Source: RGIG9041 sp045657265 (GTDB lineage: Bacteria; Bacillota; Clostridia; Oscillospirales; QAKW01). From it: 64,000 nt of DNA. Below, piece after piece: positions 8,220-16,839 of the stretch. A program made the translations under genes and the position numbers. The DNA lies in the NCBI GenBank assembly GCA_045657265.1, contig JAZOSU010000012.1, positions 1-64,000 of the forward strand, written 5' to 3'. The notes below the pieces were generated by a model. It worked only from the letters and a program-made list of their open reading frames with translations, was not told where the DNA came from and did no database searches. Positions within the stretch are counted from its first letter, which is position 1, and each line of letters opens with the position of its first letter.

Positions 8220-9868
8220 AACAAAAAATAAAAAGCCATATCATTGCTTTGATTGTTACCTTGATTTTTGCAGCAGTAGGTTTCTATTTTACTTTACCCG
8301 CAATATCTATTCATAATCCGGGTCTTTTATTTGATGTGGTTGTTCTTTGCGTGGTATATACCGCAGTTTTTGCATTTTGTTACAGAAAAAATTTCATTGT
8401 TGGAATTCTTGATAAAAACGGGAAATTAAACTATAGAGAAATTTTAAGTGCTGTGAAAATAACTGTTGCTATAGCGATTATTGCTCTTATTGTCTGGGGC
8501 GTTGGTGAAATAAGCGGTGCAGTATTTTTTAACGCCAAAAAATATCAGCAGCTTTTATCAGTAGAATCAGGAGATTTTGTAAAAGATGTAGATACTATAT
8601 CATATGACCAGATACCCCGCCTTGATAGCGCAAGTGCTGTTAAACTCGGGGATAAAAAATTAGGAGAACTTTCGGACCTTGTCAGCCAGTTTTCGGTTGT
8701 CGATAGCTATTATACACAAATAAACTATAATAATGTTCCTGTTAGAGTTACTCCTTTGGAATATGTTGATGTATTTAAATGGTTTAACAATGTTAAAACC
8801 GGTGTCCCGGGATATGTCAAAATTAATATGGTTACTCAGGATGTTGAACTTGTGAGATTTTCAGAATTAGGTTCGGAAAATATGAAATATTCAACATCTG
8901 AACATTTTAACAGAAATCTTTATCGTCATCTGAGATTTAAGTATCCAACGTATATTTTTGAAAATCCTAATTTTGAAATAGATGAAAATGGTATTCCATA
9001 TTGGGTATGTGCTAAAAAAGAATTTAAAATCGGTTTGTACGGTGGACAGGATATAGGCGGTGTTGTACTTGTAAATGCAATCAACGGTGAATGCACTTAC
9101 TATGATGTTAAAGATGTTCCTTCATGGGTTGACAGAGTATATAACGCTGAACTTATTATTGAACAATTTGATTTTCACGGAACCCTTAAACATGGATTTA
9201 TAAATTCTGTGTTCGGCCAAAAAGACTGTCAGGTTACAACAGATGGTTATAACTATATAGCAATGAATGATGACGTTTATATGTATACCGGAATTACTTC
9301 TGTTTCCAGTGACCAGTCAAATATAGGTTTCATACTTACAAATCAAAGAACAAAAGATACTAAATTTTATGAAATAGCAGGTGCTGAGGAATATTCAGCT
9401 ATGAGTTCTGCAGAGGGTGAGGTTCAGAATTTAAGATATACATCGACTTTTCCGCTTTTGCTTAACGTAGGTAATGAACCGACATATTTTATGGCTCTTA
9501 AAGATAATGCTCAGCTTGTTAAAAAATATGCTATGGTTAATGTAAAACAGTATCAGATAGTTTCTACAGGTGATACGTTAAAAGAGTGCGAAAATAATTA
9601 TATAAAACTCATTAAAGATGCCGGAATTTCTACGGATGTTTCAAATGAAAATGCTGTTGATTTACAAGGTACTGTTGTGGATATCAGAACGGCGGTAATC
9701 GAAGGCAATTCATTCTATTTCTTTAAACTTGACAGCTCGGAAAAAACCTTTATGATGAGTGTTGTATCGAATAATGAAATCGTAACTTATAATATAGGTG
9801 ATTCTGTTACTATAAGTTACATTGATTCAGAAAGTTCACTTATTTCTGCATCAAAAATTTCAAAATAA
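8216..9868 (+). CDS. Uncharacterised membrane protein with large extracytoplasmic part
   Basis: I do not recognise this 550-residue protein with confidence. Three hydrophobic segments lie in the first 110 residues (about 8-28, 35-55 and 80-105), so it is membrane anchored. The remaining 440 residues look soluble and probably lie outside. They contain repeated aromatic beta-strand stretches (VPVRVTPLEYVDVFKWF, GQDIGGVVLVNAINGECTYYD). The C-terminal 70 residues (LQGTVVDIRTAVIEGNSFYFFKL, then VTYNIGDSVTISYI) resemble an OB-fold. Its ATG overlaps the thiI stop, so it is co-expressed with the tRNA sulfur genes, but nothing in it suggests sulfur chemistry. A strong terminator follows. Confidence 0.8.
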   Translation: MKQKIKSHIIALIVTLIFAAVGFYFTLPAISIHNPGLLFDVVVLCVVYTAVFAFCYRKNFIVGILDKNGKLNYREILSAVKITVAIAIIALIVWGVGEISGAVFFNAKKYQQLLSVESGDFVKDVDTISYDQIPRLDSASAVKLGDKKLGELSDLVSQFSVVDSYYTQINYNNVPVRVTPLEYVDVFKWFNNVKTGVPGYVKINMVTQDVELVRFSELGSENMKYSTSEHFNRNLYRHLRFKYPTYIFENPNFEIDENGIPYWVCAKKEFKIGLYGGQDIGGVVLVNAINGECTYYDVKDVPSWVDRVYNAELIIEQFDFHGTLKHGFINSVFGQKDCQVTTDGYNYIAMNDDVYMYTGITSVSSDQSNIGFILTNQRTKDTKFYEIAGAEEYSAMSSAEGEVQNLRYTSTFPLLLNVGNEPTYFMALKDNAQLVKKYAMVNVKQYQIVSTGDTLKECENNYIKLIKDAGISTDVSNENAVDLQGTVVDIRTAVIEGNSFYFFKLDSSEKTFMMSVVSNNEIVTYNIGDSVTISYIDSESSLISASKISK

Positions 9869-9870
9869 TA

Positions 9871-9906
9871 AAACCCCTGTGTATTTTGTACACAGGGGTT
9901 TAATTT
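9871..9906. terminator. Bidirectional terminator
   Basis: AAACCCCTGTGTA and TACACAGGGGTTT form a perfect 13-bp stem around a 5-base loop, followed by TAATTTT on the plus strand. It lies between two convergent genes and can serve both. Confidence 0.88.
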
Positions 9907-9923
9907 TGAAAAAATAAAATTAA

Positions 9924-10673
9924 TTATTCGTAATCTACAACGTCAACCCAAGAAAGAAGGAATTCTCTTTCTTTTTCGTTTCCTTTAACTGACTGTGAAG
10001 CGGCTACGATAGGCATCCATTTCTGAACGTACTGTTTTGCTGTGTTGCTTTTTTTGCAGAATAAATCAAGATATTTTTTAGCAGTTTCTGTGTCGTTGTT
10101 TAAACAAAAAAGTAAATATGTTCTTGCAACGTCAGCAGAAGCATTACCTTGAGTTGCGTGTGACCAGTCAATTATATAAGGTGTACCATCTTTAGTGATA
10201 ATTATATTAGATGGGTTGAAGTCGCCGTGACAAACTTTTTTGTGTTTGGGCATACCTTCGAGTCTTGTGTGGAGTTCGTAACGTGTTGTTGCATCAAGTG
10301 TTGTCTCGCTTATTTTACGATTCATTTTATCTTTTAATTTGTTAAGAAGAGGAGCTTTCTTTTGGTGAACTGTAAGCTGAAGATCAACCAAGAGTTCGAG
10401 GTATTCGTCTTTTTTTTCAGGATTTTCACTCATAAGTTCTTCAAGTGTTTTTCCTTCAATAAAATCTGCTGCAATTGCCCATTTACCGTCAATTGTCAAT
10501 ACTTCGTGAATTTTAGGAATATTAAGACCTGTTTCTTCTATTCTTGCCTGATTCAAAGCTTCGTTAAGAACGTCAGCTTTAGAAAAATCTGAATCAAATA
10601 ATTTAATACATAAATTACCGTCACGGTATATTTTTTTGTTTTTTCTTTCAGCAATAATTGTATCTAATTTCAT
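9924..10673 (-). CDS. Aminoglycoside phosphotransferase-family kinase-like protein
   Basis: A 249-residue protein with the APH/choline-kinase fold. It has a short N-lobe with KIYRDGNLCIKLF, a hinge AIAADFIEGKTLEEL, the catalytic loop CHGDFNPSNIII (catalytic Asp and Asn), and the metal-binding YIIDWSHATQGNASADVAR. The substrate is unknown. Similar clostridial proteins are often annotated as a TIGR02172-type family, and resistance should not be assumed. It follows adhE by about 20 bp on the same strand, with RBS GGGGAGGA, so it may be transcribed by read-through from adhE. Confidence 0.8.
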   Translation of the reverse strand: MKLDTIIAERKNKKIYRDGNLCIKLFDSDFSKADVLNEALNQARIEETGLNIPKIHEVLTIDGKWAIAADFIEGKTLEELMSENPEKKDEYLELLVDLQLTVHQKKAPLLNKLKDKMNRKISETTLDATTRYELHTRLEGMPKHKKVCHGDFNPSNIIITKDGTPYIIDWSHATQGNASADVARTYLLFCLNNDTETAKKYLDLFCKKSNTAKQYVQKWMPIVAASQSVKGNEKEREFLLSWVDVVDYE

Positions 10674-10693
10674 TTAGTTTTCCTCCCCGATTA

Positions 10694-13327
10694 TTATGCT
10701 TTTGGCATTTCTTTTTCAACAAAATGTTTTCCGTAGTAAGCATTGAGATACATCTGCTTAATTTCACTCATTAATGGGTATCTTGGGTTAGCGCCTGTGC
10801 ACTGATCGTCAAATGCCTGCTCGACCATATCGTCAAGACGAGCAAGGAAGTCGTTTTCGTCAATGTCGTAATCCTTGATTGTTTCTTTGATGCCAACGGT
10901 TGACTTGAGGTCGTTGATAGCCTTAATAAGATTTTCAAGCTTTTCTTCGTCAGTCTTGCCGCCGAGACCGAGATAATCAGCAATTTCAGCATAGCGAGCA
11001 AGGGTGCGAGGATGATCGTACTGAGAGAAGGTACCCATCTTTGCAGGAGCTTCAGAAGCGTTGAAACGAAGAACCTCTTCAATCATAAGAGCGTTAGCAA
11101 CACCGTGAGGCAAGTGATGGAAAGCACCGAGCTTGTGAGCCATAGAGTGACATACACCAAGGAAAGCATTCGCAAATGCCATACCTGCCATTGTAGCGGC
11201 ATTAGCCATCTTTTCACGAGCTTCAACGTCTGTCTGACCGTTCTCGTATGCTCTCGGGAGATACTTGAAGATATTTTTAAGAGCCTGTAAAGCAAGACCG
11301 TCAGTATAGTCGGTTGCGAGCATTGCGGCATAAGCTTCAACAGCGTGGGTTACGGCGTCAATACCGGAAGCTGCGGTAAGTCCTTTAGGAGCACTCATAT
11401 GGAAATCAGTATCAATGATTGCCATATTTGGAAGAAGTTCGTAGTCAGCAAGAGGATACTTAACACCTGTATCGCCGTCAGTTATAACTGCAAAAGGTGT
11501 GACTTCTGAGCCTGTACCTGCTGAAGTAGGCAGAGCGATAAAGTAAGCTTTTTCGCCCATTTTCGGGAAAGTATATACTCTCTTACGGATATCAATAAAT
11601 CTCATTGCCATATCCATAAAATCTGCTTCGGGATGTTCATAGAGAACCCACATAATCTTAGCAGCGTCCATTGCAGAACCGCCACCAAGAGCAATGATTG
11701 TGTCAGGCTGGAATGCTGTCATCTGTTTTGCACCGTCTTGTGCGTTTTTAAGTGTAGGATCAGGCTGAACATCAAAGAATGTAGTATGAGCGATGCCCAT
11801 TTCATCAAGCTTATCTGTTATCGGTTTTGTATAACCGTTTTGATAAAGGAAAGTATCTGTTACGATAAATGCTTTTTTAGCGCCACGTACTGTTCTTAGT
11901 TCATCGAGAGCTACAGGCAGACAACCTTTCTTGATATATACCTTTTCAGGTGCACGGAACCAAAGCATATTTTCCCTTCTTTCTGCTACTGTTTTGATAT
12001 TTAAGAGGTGTTTTACACCAACATTTTCAGATACTGAATTACCGCCCCATGAACCGCAACCGAGTGTGAGTGAGGGGGCAAGTTTAAAGTTGTAAAGGTC
12101 ACCGATACCGCCGTGAGAAGAAGGAGTATTTACAAGGATACGGCAGGTCTTCATACGTGCCGCAAAAGCATTAAGCTTTTCAGTTTCAGTAACTTCGTTA
12201 AGATATACAGATGAGGTATGACCAAAGCCACCGTCTTCAACGAGCTTATCAGCCTTATCAAGAGCTTCTGCGAAATCCTTTGCCTTATACATAGCAAGTA
12301 CAGGGCTGAGTTTTTCGTGAGCAAATTCTTCTGAAAGTTCAACGCTTTCTACTTCGCCGATAAGTATTTTTGTGCCTTCAGGTACTTTTACGCCGGCAAG
12401 TTCAGCTATTTTAGCGGCGCTCTGACCAACGATTTTAGCATTAAGTGCGCCATTGATTATGATAGTTTTACGAACTTTTTCTGTTTCGTCAGCATTCATA
12501 AAATAACAACCACGTGTAGCGAATTCTTTTTTCACTACATCATATATACTTTCCAGAACAATTACTGACTGTTCAGATGCGCATATCATACCGTTATCAA
12601 ATGTTTTTGAATGAATGATTGAGTTAACTGCAAGAAGAATATCTGCAGAATCATCAATGATAGCAGGCGTGTTACCGGCACCAACACCAACAGCAGGTTT
12701 TCCGCTTGAATAAGCGGCTTTAACCATTCCGGGACCGCCTGTTGCAAGAATTATATCTGCTTCTTTCATTATAGTATTTGTCATTTCAAGTGAAGGAACG
12801 TCAATCCAGTCAATGATACCTTCGGGAGCACCTGCAGCAACTGCGGCTTCAAGTATAAGCTTAGCAGCAGCTATTGTACAGTCTTTTGCTCTTGGGTGTG
12901 GAGAGATTATGATCGCGTTTCTTGTTTTAAGTGCAAGAAGACATTTAAAGATAGCGGTAGAAGTAGGGTTGGTGGTTGGAATAACTGCAGCAATTACACC
13001 GATAGGCTCAGCTATTTTCTTTATACCGAAAGCTTTATCTTCTTCTATAATACCACAGGTTTTTGTTTCTTTATATGCGTTATAAATATATTCTGAAGCA
13101 TAGTTATTTTTAATAACTTTATCTTCTACAATACCCATACCAGTTTCTTCAACTGCCATTTTTGCAAGAGGAATTCTTGCCTTGTTTGCAGCCGATGCAG
13201 CAGCTAAAAAAATTTTGTCAACCTGCTGCTGTGTATAGGTTGCAAATACCTTCTGCGCCTTTCTTGTACGTGCTATAGCGCATTCAAGTGTTTCTACACT
13301 GTCAATTATTTCATAATTATTTTTCAT
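10694..13327 (-). CDS. adhE: Bifunctional acetaldehyde-CoA/alcohol dehydrogenase AdhE
   Basis: AdhE reduces acetyl-CoA to acetaldehyde and then to ethanol, regenerating two NAD+ in fermentation. The 877-residue protein fuses a CoA-acylating aldehyde dehydrogenase (about 1-440; active Cys near 248 in DNGMICASEQ) to an iron-dependent alcohol dehydrogenase (about 455-870; GGGSAMDAAK NAD motif and metal-binding HSMAHKLGAFHHLPHG). This is the standard full-length architecture, expected to form spirosomes. A 51-residue longer open frame exists, but GGAGG lies 9 bases before the ATG at 13327 and the family begins there. A LysR-type gene lies immediately upstream on the same strand, with a terminator and a small palindrome between. 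Confidence 0.97.
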   Translation of the reverse strand: MKNNYEIIDSVETLECAIARTRKAQKVFATYTQQQVDKIFLAAASAANKARIPLAKMAVEETGMGIVEDKVIKNNYASEYIYNAYKETKTCGIIEEDKAFGIKKIAEPIGVIAAVIPTTNPTSTAIFKCLLALKTRNAIIISPHPRAKDCTIAAAKLILEAAVAAGAPEGIIDWIDVPSLEMTNTIMKEADIILATGGPGMVKAAYSSGKPAVGVGAGNTPAIIDDSADILLAVNSIIHSKTFDNGMICASEQSVIVLESIYDVVKKEFATRGCYFMNADETEKVRKTIIINGALNAKIVGQSAAKIAELAGVKVPEGTKILIGEVESVELSEEFAHEKLSPVLAMYKAKDFAEALDKADKLVEDGGFGHTSSVYLNEVTETEKLNAFAARMKTCRILVNTPSSHGGIGDLYNFKLAPSLTLGCGSWGGNSVSENVGVKHLLNIKTVAERRENMLWFRAPEKVYIKKGCLPVALDELRTVRGAKKAFIVTDTFLYQNGYTKPITDKLDEMGIAHTTFFDVQPDPTLKNAQDGAKQMTAFQPDTIIALGGGSAMDAAKIMWVLYEHPEADFMDMAMRFIDIRKRVYTFPKMGEKAYFIALPTSAGTGSEVTPFAVITDGDTGVKYPLADYELLPNMAIIDTDFHMSAPKGLTAASGIDAVTHAVEAYAAMLATDYTDGLALQALKNIFKYLPRAYENGQTDVEAREKMANAATMAGMAFANAFLGVCHSMAHKLGAFHHLPHGVANALMIEEVLRFNASEAPAKMGTFSQYDHPRTLARYAEIADYLGLGGKTDEEKLENLIKAINDLKSTVGIKETIKDYDIDENDFLARLDDMVEQAFDDQCTGANPRYPLMSEIKQMYLNAYYGKHFVEKEMPKA

Positions 13328-13435
13328 TTCTTCTTTCCTCCGTTTACCGAGTTTACGGCATAGAACAATTTGAAATTCCAACAAACATTTTAACAAAAAC
13401 ATTTGATTTTGGGAATTATAAGAAAAGTATATGGT

Positions 13436-13455
13436 GTTATATTTTTCGATATAAC
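13436..13455. promoter_or_regulatory. Palindrome upstream of adhE, candidate LysR-type site
   Basis: GTTATAT and ATATAAC are separated by 6 bp, 109 bp before the adhE start and just behind the lysR terminator. A short AT-rich dyad of this kind is what a LysR-type regulator typically binds, and the neighbouring gene encodes one. The link is inference. Confidence 0.35.
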
Positions 13456-13456
13456 T

Positions 13457-13487
13457 AAAAAAGGTTTGGCTATTTGCCAAACCTTAT
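13457..13487 (-). terminator. Terminator of the lysR gene
   Basis: AAGGTTTGGC (13461-13470) and GCCAAACCTT (13476-13485) form a 10-bp stem with a 5-base loop. On the minus strand a run of T follows. The lysR stop codon lies at the edge of the stem. Confidence 0.8.
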
Positions 13488-14407
13488 TTTATATATGTCA
13501 GTTTTGATTTTGTGAGTTCAGATATAAAAATTTTATCAATATCAGTCAGTTTATAACCTTTTCTGTATATAAGCAAGTCTTTATAAACTTTTTTGTTTTC
13601 TTCACATTTTTTCTGTATTAGTCCGTATTTGTTGATAAGTTTATCAGGAGTAGGGGAAACCCACATAAAAGTTTCTTTGTTTTCAGAAAGAAGTTCAAAC
13701 TGACTTGCTCTTTCGAAAATGAATATTCTTCTATAAATATTATCGGGAAGTTCTTCTTTAACAACTTTTGACATTGGAAGTGACGGAACGTATGGGTCTG
13801 CATGGGCAATTTCGATATACGGTTCTAAATCAGAAAACAAAACATTGTCTTTTTTAGCTAATTTATTATCCTTGCTCATCAGAAGATTGTACGTAAATTC
13901 AGTTACCACCTCAAAATCAAGATCTTTTTCGTCAAGCATCGCTTTGAAATATTTATCATAGTTTTTAGCGTATCTGATAATACCTAATTTATAATCGTGA
14001 TTTAAAATATTGTTTATCGTTCTAAGTGAGTTGGTTTCTTTATAAAAGATTTCAGCAGGATCGTTTGTTATTTGTTTTGAAAATTGTGAAAAAGCTTCAG
14101 AAATATAACATGCTCTGGGAACAGAAATTGAAAACTTTTGCTTTATTGCTATGCCGGATTTATAAAGCTGTTCAACTTGATCAATTTGCTTTAAAATACC
14201 TTTTGCATAACCGATAAATTCTTCACCTTCGGGAGTTAAGAACATTCCTTTTGCAGATCTGTCAAAAACTGTAATTCCCAAATCATTTTCTAATTCTTTA
14301 ATTGATCTGCTAAGGTTTGGTTGTGCAATTAATAACGTTTCAGATGCTTTATTCAGAGAACCTGCTTTGGCAACTTCAACAGCGTATTTCATATGAAGAA
14401 TGTTCAA
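13484..14407 (-). CDS. LysR-family transcriptional regulator
   Basis: A 307-residue regulator with an N-terminal winged helix-turn-helix (residues 1-60: YAVEVAKAGSLNKASETLLIAQPNLSRSIKELE, then GITVFDRSAKGMFLTPEG), a linker helix and a periplasmic-binding-like effector domain. The start is a TTG at 14407 with GGAG 9 bases upstream; the frame has no better ATG before the helix-turn-helix. It lies directly upstream of adhE in the same orientation, so control of fermentative ethanol formation is a reasonable inference. The effector is unknown. Confidence 0.88.
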   Translation of the reverse strand: MNILHMKYAVEVAKAGSLNKASETLLIAQPNLSRSIKELENDLGITVFDRSAKGMFLTPEGEEFIGYAKGILKQIDQVEQLYKSGIAIKQKFSISVPRACYISEAFSQFSKQITNDPAEIFYKETNSLRTINNILNHDYKLGIIRYAKNYDKYFKAMLDEKDLDFEVVTEFTYNLLMSKDNKLAKKDNVLFSDLEPYIEIAHADPYVPSLPMSKVVKEELPDNIYRRIFIFERASQFELLSENKETFMWVSPTPDKLINKYGLIQKKCEENKKVYKDLLIYRKGYKLTDIDKIFISELTKSKLTYIK

Positions 14408-14437
14408 TACTGTTATCTCCTTTGCAAATGATGAAAT

Positions 14438-14466
14438 ATTATATAATACATTAAAATCCTTGTCAA
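14438..14466 (-). promoter_or_regulatory. Promoter of the lysR gene
   Basis: On the minus strand TTGACA (14466-14461), a 17-bp spacer and TATAAT (14443-14438) form a consensus sigma-A promoter 31 bp before the TTG start. Confidence 0.75.
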
Positions 14467-14744
14467 GAAAAACGGATCTGCTAAGTAGGTCCGTTTGAGT
14501 TATATATCTATATCCTTAGTTTTTTACAGCTATAACAACAATATGTTGTACATTAAAAAATATCTTGCATTACTTTAGAACTGCGTACCCAGTCATTGTG
14601 CGAAAACATATAAATCTACTGCCATGATAAACTATACCTAAATTAAATTTTTCTATTAAAATCAAACCCCTTTGTTTGTAATAATCCTATATCATCAATG
14701 ATAAATTGTAAATAAAATTAAAACATAAAAAATAAGTGTAGCTA

Positions 14745-14773
14745 TTGAAAAAAAAGAAAATTTTGTTTATAAT
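14745..14773 (+). promoter_or_regulatory. Promoter of uxuA
   Basis: TTGAAA (14745-14750), 17-bp spacer, TATAAT (14768-14773), 31 bp before the ATG. RBS TTAGGAGAAA follows. No cre match was seen here, unlike at uxaC. Confidence 0.7.
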
Positions 14774-14803
14774 TTTGGTAGTATAAAAGTTAGGAGAAAT
14801 TTT

Positions 14804-15847
14804 ATGAAACTTTCTTTCAGATGGTATGGTGAATCTGATTCTATATCACTTGAATATATTCGTCAGATACCTAATATGCGTTCAATTGTATCTGCTGTTT
14901 ATGATGTGCCTCCGGGTGAAGTATGGCCTGAAAAAAGCCTTGAGAAGATGAAAAATCTTGTTGAGAAAAACGGCATGGTTTTTGACGTTGTTGAATCAAT
15001 TCCTGTGCATGAAAATATAAAACTCGGCAGAGATAACGTTGATGAACTTATTGATGTATATGCTGAAAATATCAGACGCTGCGCAAAATACGGTGTTAAA
15101 TGTGTAACGTATAACTTTATGCCGGTGTTTGACTGGACACGTACTCAGCTTGATAAAAAATCTGAAGACGGCTCAACAAGTCTTGTTATGTATTGGGAAC
15201 AAATGAAAGGCCTTGACCCGCTGAAAGATGATATTCATCTTCCTGGATGGGATTCAAGCTATACTCAGCAAGAAGTCAGAGATCTTATTGCGGCTTACAA
15301 TGAAATAGGGGAAGAAGGTTTGTGGAATAACCTTGAAAAATTCCTCAAAAAAGTTATACCTGTTGCCGAGGAATGCGGTGTAAGAATGGCTATTCATCCA
15401 GATGATCCGCCTTATTCAATTTTTGGTATACCGAGAATTATTACTTGTGAAGAAAATATTGACAGAATGCTTTCTATTGTTGATTCTCCTGCAAACAGTC
15501 TTTGTCTGTGTACAGGGTCTTTGGGATGCGCTAAAACAAACGACGTAATTAAAATGATTCGCAAATACAGCGCTATGGATAGAATTGCTTTTATGCATAT
15601 GCGTAATGTTCTTATTATGGAAGATGGTAGTTTTGAAGAAAGCGGACATATTTCAAAATGCGGTAGCCTTGATATGTACGAAATAGTTAAAGCTTTGGTT
15701 GATACAGGGTTTGACGGTTACGTTCGTCCCGATCATGGAAGAATGATTTGGGGAGAAACGGGCAAACCCGGTTACGGTCTTTATGACAGAGCTTTGGGTG
15801 CGATGTATATAAACGGACTTTTTGAAGCTTGTGAAAAAGCAAAATAA
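14804..15847 (+). CDS. uxuA: Mannonate dehydratase UxuA
   Basis: UxuA dehydrates D-mannonate to 2-keto-3-deoxygluconate in hexuronate catabolism. The 347-residue protein has the family start MKLSFRWYGESDSI, the MYWEQM substrate motif, and metal-site residues in RMAIHPDDPP, LCLCTGSLG, and the C-terminal YVRPDHGRMIWGE. Length is slightly under the E. coli enzyme (394) but standard for the Gram-positive type. It is followed 12 bp later by the fructuronate reductase-like SDR, so two consecutive steps are co-transcribed. uxaC, the first step, is 24 kb away on the other strand. Confidence 0.95.
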   Translation: MKLSFRWYGESDSISLEYIRQIPNMRSIVSAVYDVPPGEVWPEKSLEKMKNLVEKNGMVFDVVESIPVHENIKLGRDNVDELIDVYAENIRRCAKYGVKCVTYNFMPVFDWTRTQLDKKSEDGSTSLVMYWEQMKGLDPLKDDIHLPGWDSSYTQQEVRDLIAAYNEIGEEGLWNNLEKFLKKVIPVAEECGVRMAIHPDDPPYSIFGIPRIITCEENIDRMLSIVDSPANSLCLCTGSLGCAKTNDVIKMIRKYSAMDRIAFMHMRNVLIMEDGSFEESGHISKCGSLDMYEIVKALVDTGFDGYVRPDHGRMIWGETGKPGYGLYDRALGAMYINGLFEACEKAK

Positions 15848-15858
15848 AGGAGTATTTT

Positions 15859-16707
15859 ATGAAAAACGTACTTGATACAAACCTTACAGGAAAAGTTGCT
15901 GTTGTTACAGGTGCAGGAGGTGTTATCTGCGGAGCATTTTCTAAAACACTTGCAAGAGCAGGAGCTAAGGTTGCTTTGCTTGATTTAAACGAAGAAGCGG
16001 CAAAGGTAATTGCACAAGAAATTGTTAATGAAGGAGGAATTGCCAAAGCATATAAATGTAACGTGCTTGATAAAGAAATCTGTTATTCTGTAGCCGATGA
16101 AGTTCAGAAAGATTTCGGACTTTGTGATATTCTTATAAACGGTGCAGGCGGTAATAATCCGAGAGCTACAACCGATAAAGAATACTTTGAAATTGGTGAC
16201 ATTGATGCTGATACCAAGAGCTTTTTTGACCTTGATGCAGACGGTGTCGGATTTGTTTTTAACCTTAACTTCTTAGGTACATTGATACCTACTCAGGCAT
16301 TTGCAAGACAGATGGTTGGAAGAGAGGGTTGTAATATTGTAAACATAAGCAGTATGAACGCTTATACTCCGCTTACTAAAATTCCTGCTTACTCAGGTGC
16401 AAAAGCGGCTATCTCAAACTTTACACAGTGGCTTGCTGTTCATTTCAGCCGTGTAGGAATCAGAGTTAATGCAATAGCCCCCGGATTTTTCTCTACAAAA
16501 CAAAATGCAGCTTTGCTTTGGAATGAAGACGGTACTCCTACTGCAAGAACAGGTAAAATCCTTGCTGCAACACCTATGGGACGTTTTGGCGAAAGTAAAG
16601 AACTTGACGGAAGCTTACTTTTCCTTGTTAACAATGATGCAGCAAGTTTTATCACAGGAGTTGTAATCCCTGTAGATGGTGGATTTTCGGCATATTCAGG
16701 CGTATAA
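15859..16707 (+). CDS. SDR-family D-fructuronate reductase (mannonate oxidoreductase)
   Basis: A 282-residue short-chain dehydrogenase. The Rossmann motif VVTGAGGVICGAF is at about 14-26, NGAGG at about 94, the catalytic Ser in NISSMNAYTPL, and Tyr/Lys in YSGAKAAI. The C-terminus ends SFITGVVIPVDGGFSAYSGV. Its operon position after uxuA indicates reduction of D-fructuronate to D-mannonate with NAD(P)H. This job is done by the unrelated long-chain UxuB in E. coli and by an SDR in Bacillus and many gut Firmicutes. The insertion EIGDIDADTKSFFDLDADG is typical of this subgroup. RBS AAAGGAGT. Confidence 0.88.
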   Translation: MKNVLDTNLTGKVAVVTGAGGVICGAFSKTLARAGAKVALLDLNEEAAKVIAQEIVNEGGIAKAYKCNVLDKEICYSVADEVQKDFGLCDILINGAGGNNPRATTDKEYFEIGDIDADTKSFFDLDADGVGFVFNLNFLGTLIPTQAFARQMVGREGCNIVNISSMNAYTPLTKIPAYSGAKAAISNFTQWLAVHFSRVGIRVNAIAPGFFSTKQNAALLWNEDGTPTARTGKILAATPMGRFGESKELDGSLLFLVNNDAASFITGVVIPVDGGFSAYSGV

Positions 16708-16763
16708 AAATTACACTTGAAATTTCTATTTATGTATGTTAGCATATTATAAGTATAAATATG

Positions 16764-16770
16764 CTATAAT
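16764..16770 (+). promoter_or_regulatory. Putative -10 element before ileS
   Basis: TGC followed by TATAAT forms an extended -10 between the uronate genes and ileS. TTAGCA, 20 bp upstream, is a poor -35. Only a short leader of about 65 nt separates it from the ileS start, and that leader contains a terminator hairpin. Confidence 0.4.
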
Positions 16771-16785
16771 AGTGATGTTATTTTT

Positions 16786-16827
16786 CAGCTTTCATCCTGT
16801 TATGGATGGAAGCTGATTAATTTTTTT
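16786..16827 (+). terminator. Terminator-like hairpin in the ileS leader
   Basis: CAGCTTTCATCC pairs with GGATGGAAGCTG around a 6-base loop, followed by ATTAATTTTTTT just before the ileS ribosome site CGGAGGG. It may end the uxu operon transcript, or attenuate transcription started at the nearby -10. There is no room for a T-box between that -10 and the stem. Confidence 0.7.
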
Positions 16828-16839
16828 CGGAGGGTCAAT

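Larger units (their letters stand above)
14408..14803. other. Divergent intergenic region lysR/uxuA
   Basis: This 396-bp gap holds the lysR promoter, a 9-bp-stem hairpin at about 14470-14498 (AAACGGATC pairs with GGTCCGTTT, T-run on the minus strand), and the uxuA promoter. About 230 bp in the middle show no convincing gene, RNA fold or coding relic. Confidence 0.5.

Noticed and set aside
9924..10673. Antibiotic resistance gene
   Set aside because: The fold is APH-like, but this fold covers many housekeeping kinases and no resistance-family signature was identified.
13328..13480. An N-terminal extension of AdhE by 51 codons
   Set aside because: AdhE family proteins begin at the ATG at 13327, which has GGAGG. 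The extension covers the palindrome and promoter area.
13328..13484. Rex operator upstream of adhE
   Set aside because: TTGTTAAAATGTTTG has one good half-site but the second half does not match.
16708..16839. T-box leader for ileS
   Set aside because: The leader is too short, and no T-box sequence or specifier loop was seen; only a simple hairpin is present.
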